Assembly (NCBI GenBank): GCA_964480425.1 | Contig: CAYZPY010000071.1 | Span: 1-12,359, forward strand | Origin: CAYYMD01 sp964480425 | GTDB taxonomy: Bacteria > Planctomycetota > Phycisphaerae > SM23-33 | Direction: 5' to 3' | Length of the DNA stretch: 12,359 bases | Part shown: piece after piece, positions 1 to 6,915 of the stretch | Numbering within the stretch: the stretch's first letter is position 1 | Layout of the letters: each line of letters opens with the position of its first letter | Notes under the pieces: generated by a model | Seen by the model: only the letters and a program-made list of their open reading frames with translations | Databases searched by the model: none | Told to the model about the DNA's origin: nothing | Made by a program: the position numbers and the translations under genes

Positions 1-1
1 T

Positions 2-793
2 ATCGGGAAGGTTTCGGGGCGAAGCACGTACCTGGCCTGCCTTGCGACAACCGCCGGCACCGGTAGCGAGGTCTCGCCCAACGCCATTCTCCTGGACGAG
101 CAGGCCCGGCTGAAAAAAGGCGTGGTCAGCCCGCACCTCGTCGCCGACGCCGCATGGGTCGATCCCCTGCTGACGCTGACCGTCCCTCCGGACCTTACCG
201 CCGCCACCGGAATGGACGCCCTGACCCACTGCATCGAGGCATACGCAAACAGGTTCGCCCACCCAATGATCGACCTGTACGCACTGAAGGGCATCGAACT
301 GATATCCGCCTCGCTTAAGCGGGCGGTCGACGACGGCGGCGACGTTGGGGCGCGCCAAGACCTTGCGCTGGGCAGTCTATACGGGGGATACTGTCTTGGC
401 CCGGTCAACACCGGCGCGGTCCACGCGCTGGCGTATCCGCTGGGTGGCGAGTATCACGTCGCCCACGGCGTGTCAAACGCCGTGCTGCTGGCGGCAGTGA
501 TGAGGTTCAACATTCCCGCCGCCCCGCGGCGCTACGCCGAGGTCGCAGTGGCGCTGGGCGCAGAGGAAGGCGATTCGCACGAACAAACCGCCCGTCGCGG
601 CCTGGAGCGCCTGGAGAAGTTATGCGCCGACTGCGGCATACCGTCGAGCATGGCAGAGGTGGGCGTGGACGAAAGGGAAATTCCGCACTTGGCCAAGGCG
701 GCAATGTCCGTAACGCGCCTGCTGAAGAACAACGTTCGTGAACTGAATGCCGACGACGCTGAAAAAATTTACCGCGAGGCATTTGGAAAATGA
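2..793 (+). CDS. Iron-containing alcohol dehydrogenase, 5'-truncated by window edge
   Basis: NAD(P)-dependent group III (Fe-ADH) dehydrogenase interconverting an alcohol or hydroxyacid with its aldehyde or ketone in the cytoplasm. The frame is already open at base 2; 263 residues are visible against a usual 380-390, so about 120 N-terminal residues (the dinucleotide-binding part) lie outside the window. Visible signatures are TTAGTGSEVSPNAI (about residues 16-29 of the visible part), GMDALTHCIEAY with metal ligands Asp (codon 215-217) and His (227-229), and VHALAYPLGGEYHVAHG with the other two ligand His residues. The position matching catalytic His267 of E. coli FucO is Tyr (ALAYPLGG). The stop overlaps the next start as ATGA, so the two are probably translationally coupled. 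The substrate is unknown; the context suggests a sugar-acid-derived aldehyde or ketone. The family call is firm. Confidence 0.93.
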   Translation: MGKVSGRSTYLACLATTAGTGSEVSPNAILLDEQARLKKGVVSPHLVADAAWVDPLLTLTVPPDLTAATGMDALTHCIEAYANRFAHPMIDLYALKGIELISASLKRAVDDGGDVGARQDLALGSLYGGYCLGPVNTGAVHALAYPLGGEYHVAHGVSNAVLLAAVMRFNIPAAPRRYAEVAVALGAEEGDSHEQTARRGLERLEKLCADCGIPSSMAEVGVDEREIPHLAKAAMSVTRLLKNNVRELNADDAEKIYREAFGK

Positions 794-1692
794 ATCAAAA
801 GAAATACCACGGCGTAATCGTTCCCATGGTCACGCCCTTCACCGAGGCGGGCGAGATAGACCTGCCCGCTGTCGAGAAAATAACCGCCAACCTGGCCGGG
901 AACGGCGCGTGCCCTTTCATTCTGGGCACCACCGGCGAGGGGCCTTCGGTCCCGCAGGCGGGCAGGGAGGAATTCGTCCAGGCGGTGGTCAAATGCGCCG
1001 CCGGCAAAGTGCACGTGTACGCCTGCGTGATAGGCAACTGCGTGGGGGAACTTGTCGTCGAGGCGAACCGCTACCTCCGGTGCGGCGCCGACGCCGTCGT
1101 CGCGCCGCTTCCGTTCTACTATCCGCTAAAGCCCACGCACATGCTGAAGTTTTACCAGTCGCTGTCGGACGGCATAGACGGTCCGCTGCTGATCTACAAC
1201 ATCACCATAACCACGCACATGTCGATCCCGCTTGACGTGATAGAACAACTCAGCCGGCGCGAGAACGTCGTGGGACTCAAGGATTCCGAAAACGACCTGG
1301 ACCGCGCTCGCCAGGCCATCGACACGTGGAAGGGGCGCGAGGATTTTTCGTATTTCATGGGCTGCGGCGCGCTGGCGGGCGAGACGCTGCTGTTGGGCGG
1401 CGACGGGATAGTCGTCGGCACGGGCAACGTGGTTCCAGGCCTGTACCGCCAAATGCACCAGGCCGCCCTGTCCGGCGACGAAGACGCCGTCAGGCGCCTC
1501 CAGGACCGGGCCATGGCTATCTCCAATATCTATCAGCAAAACGCCGTGCTCAGCGAGTCGCTTGCCATCCTCAAGGTCATGATGGAGCACATGGACCTGT
1601 GCAAACGGTGGGTCCTTCCGCCCCTGTCCGACATCGACGCCGAGCGGGAAAAGCAGACCGTCGAAAAAATGAAGTCGCTGGGAATGATTTAA
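790..1692 (+). CDS. Dihydrodipicolinate synthase / N-acetylneuraminate lyase superfamily aldolase or dehydratase
   Basis: Class I (Schiff-base) TIM-barrel lyase, 300 aa, the usual length for the family. Seen: GTTGEG at residues 46-51 (the Thr-Thr that binds the keto acid carboxylate), catalytic Tyr136 in LLIYN, and Schiff-base Lys164 in VVGLKDSEND. After the Tyr the sequence is YNITITTHMSIPL, so the PxRTG stretch with the DHDPS arginine (E. coli Arg138), which binds the semialdehyde substrate, is absent. This argues against true lysine biosynthesis and for a catabolic 2-keto(-3-deoxy) acid aldolase or dehydratase. The start ATG at 790 overlaps the Fe-ADH stop by 4 bases. The neighbours (Fe-ADH, PdxA2, DUF1537 kinase, symporter) place it in acid-sugar catabolism. 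Pyruvate as a product or substrate is family knowledge; the exact reaction is not readable here. Confidence 0.9.
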   Translation: MNQKKYHGVIVPMVTPFTEAGEIDLPAVEKITANLAGNGACPFILGTTGEGPSVPQAGREEFVQAVVKCAAGKVHVYACVIGNCVGELVVEANRYLRCGADAVVAPLPFYYPLKPTHMLKFYQSLSDGIDGPLLIYNITITTHMSIPLDVIEQLSRRENVVGLKDSENDLDRARQAIDTWKGREDFSYFMGCGALAGETLLLGGDGIVVGTGNVVPGLYRQMHQAALSGDEDAVRRLQDRAMAISNIYQQNAVLSESLAILKVMMEHMDLCKRWVLPPLSDIDAEREKQTVEKMKSLGMI

Positions 1693-1719
1693 TAAGTTAA
1701 CGTATACAGGGAATTCACG

Positions 1720-2760
1720 ATGCATGACAAACCCATAATCGGCATAACGATGGGCGACCCGACGGGCATAGGTCCCGAGATAGCCGCAAAGTCGCTGGCC
1801 AACGAGACCATATACGACATCTGCCGCCCACTGGTGATCGGCGACGCCGGGGCGATGAAACAGGGCGTCGAGATAGCCGCCGCGGACCTCAAGGTCCGCC
1901 CGATTGACCGGGTCTCCCGGGCGAAGTTCGAATACGGCACGATGGACGTCATCGACCTGAAGGACGTCGACGTGAGCAAAATCGTTCACGGGAAGGTATC
2001 GGCCGACGGCGGCAGGGCCGCTTTCGACGCCATCAGCAAGGCCATCGAACTGGCAATGGAAGGACAACTCGACGCCACCGTCACCGGTCCGATCAACAAG
2101 GCGGCGCTGAACGCCGCCGGGCATCACTTCTCCGGGCACACTGAGATATACGCACACTTCACCAACACCACCGACTACGCAATGCTGCTGGTGGAGGGCG
2201 GCATGCGGGTGGTTCACGTCTCCACGCACGTGTCGTTGCGAGAAGCATGCGACCTGGTCAAAAAGCAGCGCATACTGACGGTCATCCGCCTGGGCGACGA
2301 CGCATGTAGGAAACTCGGCATCGAATCGCCCCGCATCGGCGTGGCGGGTCTGAACCCGCACTCCAGCGACGGCGGGCTGTTCGGCGACGAGGAGGAAAAG
2401 GAGATACTCCCGGCCATTAACCAGGCACGCGCCGAGGGCATCAATGCAGAGGGTCCCGTCCCGGCCGACACGCTGTTTTCAAAGATGGCGGGGGGACAGT
2501 ACGACATCGCCGTGGTGATGTACCACGACCAGGGGCACATTCCCGTCAAACTAAGCGGATTCGTCTGGAACGAGCAGGCCAAGAAATGGAAATCGGTCAC
2601 GGGCGTGAACATAACGCTGGGTCTTCCCATTATCCGCACGTCGGTGGACCACGGCACGGCGTTCGGAAAAGCGGGCAAGGGCACTGCCTCGCACGAAAGT
2701 CTCGTCAACGCGATACACTCGGCGGCGAAGATGGCCAAGGGAAACCCAAAAAGGCATTGA
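1720..2760 (+). CDS. pdxA: PdxA family dehydrogenase, PdxA2-like (4-phospho-threonate/erythronate type)
   Basis: NAD-dependent, divalent-metal oxidative decarboxylase, 346 aa. Seen: ITMGDPTGIGPE (residues 9-20), VTGPINKAAL (121-130), SGHTEIYA (138-145), and the metal-ligand histidines His170 (VSTHVSLREA), His214 (GLNPHSSDGG) and His269 (VMYHDQGHIPVKL), then GVNITLGLPIIRTSVDHGTA (295-314). The YHDQGHIPVK form resembles PdxA2 proteins, which oxidise 4-phosphorylated four-carbon acid sugars to dihydroxyacetone phosphate and CO2, rather than vitamin B6-making PdxA. The DUF1537 kinase 4 bp downstream supports this because the two act in sequence in the known D-threonate and erythronate routes. A lysine/tryptophan-rich insert (about residues 282-294) precedes GVNITLGLP. 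AGGGA at 1708-1712, 7 bases before ATG, fixes the start. Automatic pipelines would name it pdxA; a B6 role is not excluded by sequence alone. Confidence 0.93.
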   Translation: MHDKPIIGITMGDPTGIGPEIAAKSLANETIYDICRPLVIGDAGAMKQGVEIAAADLKVRPIDRVSRAKFEYGTMDVIDLKDVDVSKIVHGKVSADGGRAAFDAISKAIELAMEGQLDATVTGPINKAALNAAGHHFSGHTEIYAHFTNTTDYAMLLVEGGMRVVHVSTHVSLREACDLVKKQRILTVIRLGDDACRKLGIESPRIGVAGLNPHSSDGGLFGDEEEKEILPAINQARAEGINAEGPVPADTLFSKMAGGQYDIAVVMYHDQGHIPVKLSGFVWNEQAKKWKSVTGVNITLGLPIIRTSVDHGTAFGKAGKGTASHESLVNAIHSAAKMAKGNPKRH

Positions 2761-2764
2761 TTGA

Positions 2765-3913
2765 ATGATAGCGGCGGTAGCGGATGATTTCACCGGAGCG
2801 GCAGAAATCGCGGGCATAGGTCGATGCTACGCAATGCAAACGCTGCTGCTTCGCCAGCCGCCGACGGCGACGTGCAAGGCCGACCTGGTCGTGCTCGACA
2901 CCGACTCTCGCCTTCTGTCACGCGAACAGGCATACAATCGCGTGGCCGAAATGCTCGACGCCGCACGCCCGCTCGACGTCGAATCTTATTACAAAAAGAC
3001 CGACTCGGTCTTTCGCGGGCCCGTCGTGGAGGAACTGCGGGCATGCATGGACGTGCTGCAAAAGCCCCGGGCGCTTCTTCTGCCCGCAAATCCTTCCCTC
3101 GGTCGGATGATCAGCGGCGGGCGATACTTTATCGACGGCGTGCCTCTGGACGAGACCGCCTTCGGGCATGACCCGGAATACCCCGCCCGCTCGTCGGACG
3201 TGCTGGAACTGCTGGGCGACGCCGGACCTTACCGGGCGCATTACGTCGAGCCGGACCAAGACCTGCCGCCCGAGGGCATCGCGATATGTGCCGCCGCCGA
3301 GACGGGCGACGTCAGGTCGTGGGCGTCGCGCCTGGACGAGCGGACGCTTGCGGCGGGCGGTTCGGATTTCTTCCGCGCGTTTCTGGAGAATCTCGGTCTG
3401 TCGCCCGGACCGGGCGGACGGGTCCCGCCACTGGACGATGCGCTGTTTGTCTGCGGGAGCGTGTCCGACTACAGCCGGCGGACCGTCGCACGCGCCGAGC
3501 GGGCGGGACTGGCGGTGTGCCGGATGCCGGATGAGATATTCAACGGCGAGTCCCCGCACGACGAGGCCTTGGAAAAATGGGCCGACAAAATTTGTCGCGA
3601 ACTGGCCGGCGGACGTGCAATAATGGCCGTGCGAAAACCCGTGGTTAACGACGTGGAAACTTCAAAGCGACTGTGCCGGGCAATGGCCGACGCGGTGGAA
3701 CGCGTGATGCGCCGAAGGCCCGCGCAAAACATCCTTATCGAGGGCGGCGCGACCGCGTCGGCGGTGCTTAAACGCATGGGTTGGAGCGACTTTGAGATTT
3801 TGAGCGAACTGTCGCCGGGCGTGGTGCGGATGCGCCTGGGCGCCGGGCAGGACCGCAACCTTATCGTCAAGCCGGGCAGTTACCGCTGGCCCGACGGCGT
3901 GTTGAACGTGTAG
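2765..3913 (+). CDS. Four-carbon acid sugar kinase family protein (DUF1537)
   Basis: ATP-dependent kinase predicted to phosphorylate an acid sugar at its terminal hydroxyl, supplying the PdxA2-like dehydrogenase encoded just upstream. Seen: ADDFTGA at residues 6-12 (the ADDLTGA signature of the N-terminal substrate-binding domain), YYKKTDSVFRGPV at 75-87 (matching the family's KKxDSTLRG), and LLLPANPSLGR followed by an IDGVPLDETAFGHDP segment. The C-terminal nucleotide-binding domain has EGGATASAVL at 326-335, SELSPGVVRMRL, and KPGSY at 369-373. At 382 aa it is shorter than most members (about 420-480), mainly through a compact middle section. ATG 2765 lies 4 bases after the pdxA stop, so the two are almost certainly co-translated. 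No strong ribosome-binding site precedes it, consistent with coupling. The substrate (threonate, erythronate or other) cannot be assigned. Confidence 0.9.
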   Translation: MIAAVADDFTGAAEIAGIGRCYAMQTLLLRQPPTATCKADLVVLDTDSRLLSREQAYNRVAEMLDAARPLDVESYYKKTDSVFRGPVVEELRACMDVLQKPRALLLPANPSLGRMISGGRYFIDGVPLDETAFGHDPEYPARSSDVLELLGDAGPYRAHYVEPDQDLPPEGIAICAAAETGDVRSWASRLDERTLAAGGSDFFRAFLENLGLSPGPGGRVPPLDDALFVCGSVSDYSRRTVARAERAGLAVCRMPDEIFNGESPHDEALEKWADKICRELAGGRAIMAVRKPVVNDVETSKRLCRAMADAVERVMRRRPAQNILIEGGATASAVLKRMGWSDFEILSELSPGVVRMRLGAGQDRNLIVKPGSYRWPDGVLNV

Positions 3914-3934
3914 CAAAAGAAAGGAACCACCGTC

Positions 3935-5518
3935 ATGCAACATATTCTCGCCAAGGTCACGATGGTGCCGCTGGACTACGTCGTCATGGGTCTGTATCTG
4001 GTTATGGTGGCCGGTGTAGGCCTGTATTTCTCCCGCGCACAGAAGTCCACGGAGAAGTACTTCCTGGCCGGACACAACGTCCCCGGGTGGGTCGTCGGCT
4101 TTGCGCTTCTGGGAACGATGATCGGAAGCACCACGTTCATCGGGCACCCCGCCGGCGTCTACGATGAGCACATGTACCTGCTGCTGTACCACCTGATGCT
4201 TCCCATTATGATGCTGCTGGTGGCAAAGTACCTCGTGGTGTTTTACCGACACACGCTGCGGATGACCGCCTACGGCTACCTCGAAAAGCGCTTCGGATAC
4301 CCGGCCAGGATGTACGGTGGTGCGGCGTTTATCCTCAGCAGGATCGTCGACGTCAGCGCGACGTTCTTTTTTCTGGCGCTTGCTGTATCGGGCCTGACCG
4401 GGTGGGAAATATGGTGGGTCATCCTCGCTTTGGGGCTTATTACGCTGGCCTACACGTTCTTCGGGGGCATCGAGGCGGTGGTATGGGTCAGCGTTATCCA
4501 GGCGCTTATGCTGGTCGGGGGGGGAGTGCTTATACTTGCGGTGGTTTTAATAGCGCCGGAGGAATCGCCCGTGGAGCTGGTGAAAACCGCCTGGCAGGGG
4601 GGCAAATTCTCGCTGGGCGACTGGAAGTTCAGTCTCAAGACAAACAACCAGTGGATTTATATCATGGCGGGGATGATATGGGCCGTTCAGCGCTACGCCT
4701 GCGATCAGCACATGGTCCAGAAGTACCTCCTGGCCCGCTCGGACAAGCAGGCCAAGCGCGGAGCATACGTCGGCGCATCTGCGTGCTTTCCAATCTGGCT
4801 GCTTTTCTGGATTATCGGCGCTCTGGTCTGGGCGTTTTATCAACATCGGGGCGGAACTCCCCAGGCAGTGGCAAACGCAGACGAAATCATGCCCTACTTT
4901 ATCACCACCCAATTCCCGGTGGGACTGGTGGGACTAATACTTTCGGCTCTGGCGGCTGCGGCAATGTCGTCCCTCGCCTCGGACCTCAACTCGCTGGGCA
5001 CGGTAATCGTCGAAGACTATTATTCGCGACTGAAACCGAAATCAACGGACCTCCAGCAACTGCTTGTCGGTAAGTTTTCCGTGGCTATATTCGGGATAAC
5101 GTCGATCGTGATGTCCCTTTTGTGGGTCGGCATCGGGGCTTTCATTAAAACAATGGTCGAATTGTTTTCGATAGCGACCGGTGGTCTGTTAGGCCTGTTC
5201 GCACTGGGTCTGCTTTTCAGGCGCGCTACCGCAAGAGGGGCGTACGTTGGAATTATTGCCTGTGTGCTGTTCTCGATATGGGCGGCGCTGACTGCGGTAA
5301 AACTGCCGCTGTTCGGAAACGAACCCGCCCTTGAACTGGGCGGGTGGATGGACTATCCCTACCAGGCGCTGACCATCGGTATATTCAGTCACATAATCGT
5401 GGTCGTCGTGGGTCTGGTCTTTAGTATCATCTTAGGCGGGCCTAAGCCAAAGGCGGCCGGGATGACCATCTGGGACAGCAACCGCAGGGAAATTGTAGAA
5501 AAGGCAAAGCAGATTTAA
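3935..5518 (+). CDS. Sodium:solute symporter (SSS family)
   Basis: Inner-membrane Na+-coupled transporter of the LeuT fold, 527 aa, with about 13 strongly hydrophobic segments from LDYVVMGLYLVMVAGVGLYF (residues 13-32) to the last near IIVVVVGLVFSIIL. Family hallmarks seen: an RAQKSTEKYFLAG loop after TM1, LLGTMIGSTTFIG, AVQRYACDQHMVQKYLLA (the conserved DQ..vQRyL loop), and AAAMSSLASDLNSLGT (about residue 340), which carries the serines of the Na2 sodium site. The C-terminus is short, charged and cytoplasmic. AAAGGAA at 3920-3926, 8 bases before ATG, supports this start over a later ATG at 3962. As the last gene of the operon, 21 bp after the kinase, it probably imports the acid sugar (or a precursor oligouronide or sugar acid) that the preceding enzymes use. 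Substrate inferred from context only. Confidence 0.93.
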   Translation: MQHILAKVTMVPLDYVVMGLYLVMVAGVGLYFSRAQKSTEKYFLAGHNVPGWVVGFALLGTMIGSTTFIGHPAGVYDEHMYLLLYHLMLPIMMLLVAKYLVVFYRHTLRMTAYGYLEKRFGYPARMYGGAAFILSRIVDVSATFFFLALAVSGLTGWEIWWVILALGLITLAYTFFGGIEAVVWVSVIQALMLVGGGVLILAVVLIAPEESPVELVKTAWQGGKFSLGDWKFSLKTNNQWIYIMAGMIWAVQRYACDQHMVQKYLLARSDKQAKRGAYVGASACFPIWLLFWIIGALVWAFYQHRGGTPQAVANADEIMPYFITTQFPVGLVGLILSALAAAAMSSLASDLNSLGTVIVEDYYSRLKPKSTDLQQLLVGKFSVAIFGITSIVMSLLWVGIGAFIKTMVELFSIATGGLLGLFALGLLFRRATARGAYVGIIACVLFSIWAALTAVKLPLFGNEPALELGGWMDYPYQALTIGIFSHIIVVVVGLVFSIILGGPKPKAAGMTIWDSNRREIVEKAKQI

Positions 5519-5594
5519 GACATAGAGCAGTTTGCAGAAAGATTGTCGTCATGTCAGTCGCCCAGGACGAGTCCGGCAAGGACGGCGAAGCAGG

Positions 5595-5610
5595 CAATGC
5601 CGCGGCATTG
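5595..5610. repeat. Perfect 16-bp palindrome
   Basis: CAATGCCGCGGCATTG equals its own reverse complement over all 16 bases. It lies 77 bases after the symporter stop. It could be a dimeric regulator site or a chance GC-rich palindrome; the sequence cannot tell which. No second copy was noticed in the window. Confidence 0.4.
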
Positions 5611-5746
5611 TCGATGCAGCCGGACGCCGCCGGGCGAAGCCGCAATCAGAACCGGCGGAGCGGCCATACGATTGCGGGCAAAACCCGCCCGAGGGCGATT
5701 ATCGCGCGTCGAAAACAGATCACCACACCATGCAAATCCCGAAAAA

Positions 5747-5884
5747 CGCGCGATCCTCACCGACACGAACATCTTCTCGCCGGGACGGACGCAATCCGGG
5801 CGTACCTACTACTGGCGCGTGGACGCTATCCGCTAGGGAAAAGTCAAAAAAGGTAATTTATGGAAATTCACGGTAAAACAATGA
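5747..5884 (+). pseudogene. Remnant of the 3' end of a beta-helix gene (planctomycete C-terminal domain)
   Basis: Read from 5747, this encodes RAILTDTNIFSPG, then RTYYWRVDAIR, a TAG stop (5834-5836), then in the same frame GKVKKGNLWKFTVKQ and a TGA at 5882-5884. It aligns without gaps, over exactly 46 codons, to the last 46 codons of the intact gene ending at 12160; by my count 31 of 45 positions are identical. The DNA shares exact runs of about 17, 20 and 16 bases with 12023-12160. The TAG falls where the intact copy has Asn. Upstream of 5747 the similarity fades into unrecognisable sequence, so only the tail of the old gene survives. It was probably a secreted protein like the one at 9824-12160, lost by deletion from this position. 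Confidence 0.85.
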
Positions 5885-5945
5885 TATTCAATAGAGCGGC
5901 CCTGACGGCGCCGGACCCTGGAATTATTCATCACCCCAAACGATA

Positions 5946-5950
5946 AGGAA
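5946..5950 (+). promoter_or_regulatory. Ribosome-binding site for the large beta-helix gene
   Basis: AGGAA, as part of AAGGAAA, ends 5 bases before ATG 5956. It supports translation from that ATG, whose product begins with a signal-peptide-like sequence. Confidence 0.6.
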
Positions 5951-5955
5951 ACACA

Positions 5956-6915
5956 ATGAACGCCAGGAATATTTTAAGAATCTGCACCGCATTAACCGTC
6001 TTTAACCTCGCATTGGACGGGGCGCTCCACGCCGCCGCGCACAGCAAATGGGCGTACCCCGGCCCGGACGGGAAATTGGTCTACCAGCCCGTGGACCGCT
6101 GGGGCAACCGGATACCGAATTTCTCAAAGGCCGGATACATGGGCGGGGGCGTGGCGATCCCGCTGCTTCCTGTCAAGGCCACCATCTCGCCGGACAACGA
6201 CGACAAGGACGACACGCCCCGCATACAGGCGGCCATCGACAGGGTTTCGGTCAAGCCGCCGGACGAAAACGGACATCGCGGCGCCGTGCTTCTAAAGGCG
6301 GGCAAATACCGCATCGAGGGCACGGTGCGCATATCGGCCTGGGGAGTGGTTCTGCGGGGACAGGGCAACGGACCCGACGGAACCGTGCTGCTCGCCCCCG
6401 AGTTCCCCAAAAACTGGCGCGATATGGAGAACTTCAATCCGGACAGACCGATTGTTTCCGTTTCCGGCAGGGACCGGACCGAAGCGCACGAAAAGAAGGG
6501 CAGAGGAAAGAAAAATATAACCAGCGTGCGGATTACCGATAAATACGTACCGATCGGCGCCACGTCGGTCCGCGTGGAAAGCACCGAGGGCCTGTCCGTC
6601 GGCGACTACATCAAACTCCAGGGGCCTAAAAACGCCCGGCGGAACATGGCCAACCGCCCGTGCCCGATATGGAACGCCCAGCCGGACGGCGCCCCTACGC
6701 CGAGCGGGGCCAGTACGTCACCAGCACCGGCGGCGGATGCGAGGGCGCTCGCATTACCGGAATTCGGGGCGACACCGTCCACTTCGACACCAACGTCTGG
6801 GCGCCGATGTCCGAAGCGTTCGACGACAAGCCAGGCGGCGGCGCCGGAACGCTTACAAAATATATGCCGGAGCCGGACCATCGAATATCCCAGTGCGGCG
6901 TGGAGAACCTGGTAA
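5956..6915 (+). CDS. Secreted pectate-lyase-like beta-helix protein, 5' part of a frameshifted gene
   Basis: This is the N-terminal portion of a roughly 1205-codon gene that continues in another frame from about 6660 to 9572. Residues 1-28 form a signal peptide (basic MNARNILR, hydrophobic core, ALHAAA cleavage region), so the product is exported. Residues 55-148 are the start of a pectate-lyase superfamily (PF12708-like) module: NFSKAGY, DDTPRIQAAID, RGAVLLKAGKYRIEGT, WGVVLRGQG. Residues 200-221 (PIGATSVRVES...VGDYIKL) fit the usual continuation. After about residue 234 (base 6657) the frame gives low-complexity Pro/Ala/Ser-rich sequence with no family character, while the overlapping frame resumes the beta-helix family pattern. 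The true coding part is therefore about 5956-6659, and the stop at 6915 is a frameshift product. The enzymatic activity is unproven; many such proteins are polysaccharide lyases, hydrolases or binding proteins. Confidence 0.8.
   Translation: MNARNILRICTALTVFNLALDGALHAAAHSKWAYPGPDGKLVYQPVDRWGNRIPNFSKAGYMGGGVAIPLLPVKATISPDNDDKDDTPRIQAAIDRVSVKPPDENGHRGAVLLKAGKYRIEGTVRISAWGVVLRGQGNGPDGTVLLAPEFPKNWRDMENFNPDRPIVSVSGRDRTEAHEKKGRGKKNITSVRITDKYVPIGATSVRVESTEGLSVGDYIKLQGPKNARRNMANRPCPIWNAQPDGAPTPSGASTSPAPAADARALALPEFGATPSTSTPTSGRRCPKRSTTSQAAAPERLQNICRSRTIEYPSAAWRTW
6118..6399 (+). repeat. Internal duplication, copy 1 (start of beta-helix module 1)
   Basis: Residues 55-148 of the joined protein. They match copy 2 through shared FSKAGY, DDT.RIQAAID.VS, RGAVLL..G...HGT/EGT, GVVLRG.G and LLAP/LAAP elements. 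The two modules also share their ends (SLYE.QL..R.G.QAV). Confidence 0.75.
6655..6663 (+). other. Apparent 1-base deletion (frameshift site)
   Basis: The coding signal moves from frame 1 to frame 3 here. Restoring one C to the CCC at 6657-6659 joins the frames as Asn-Arg-Pro-Val-Pro-Asp-Met-Glu-Arg-Pro, followed by GRRPYAERGQYV, a natural-looking junction. The other frame is closed by TAA at 6627-6629, so the shift must lie after 6629. A base-calling error or a real mutation fits better than programmed frameshifting, since no canonical slippery heptamer is present. Confidence 0.7.

Larger units (their letters stand above)
5519..5955 (+). other. 437-bp spacer between symporter and beta-helix genes
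   Basis: No intact gene is convincing here. The first ~230 bases stay open in several forward frames, but the translations are Arg/Pro/Ala-rich and I recognise no family. It contains a 16-bp perfect palindrome (5595-5610), a small hairpin (GCGGG 5674-5678 / CCCGC 5684-5688, 5-nt loop, no T-tract), and a decayed gene end at 5747-5884. The last ~70 bases are the likely leader of the gene at 5956. I found no clear sigma70 promoter. Confidence 0.6.

Noticed and set aside
1126..2361. 411-codon open frame on the minus strand
   Set aside because: It lies antisense across two well-supported genes (lyase and pdxA), has no recognisable family or start signals, and is Val/Arg/His-rich as expected for the complement of GC-rich codons.
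5519..5746. Small proteins in overlapping forward frames of the spacer
   Set aside because: Three frames are open at once, with Arg/Pro/Ala-rich translations, no family resemblance and no good ribosome-binding site.
5867..5890. Possible promoter (TTCACG ... TATTCA)
   Set aside because: Weak in both boxes and it overlaps the tail of the pseudogene, whose own coding history explains the sequence.
6622..6640. Programmed -1 frameshifting at CCT AAA AAC
   Set aside because: Not an X XXY YYZ heptamer; slipping would need a mismatched P-site pairing, and the C-run deletion at 6657-6659 gives a better protein join.
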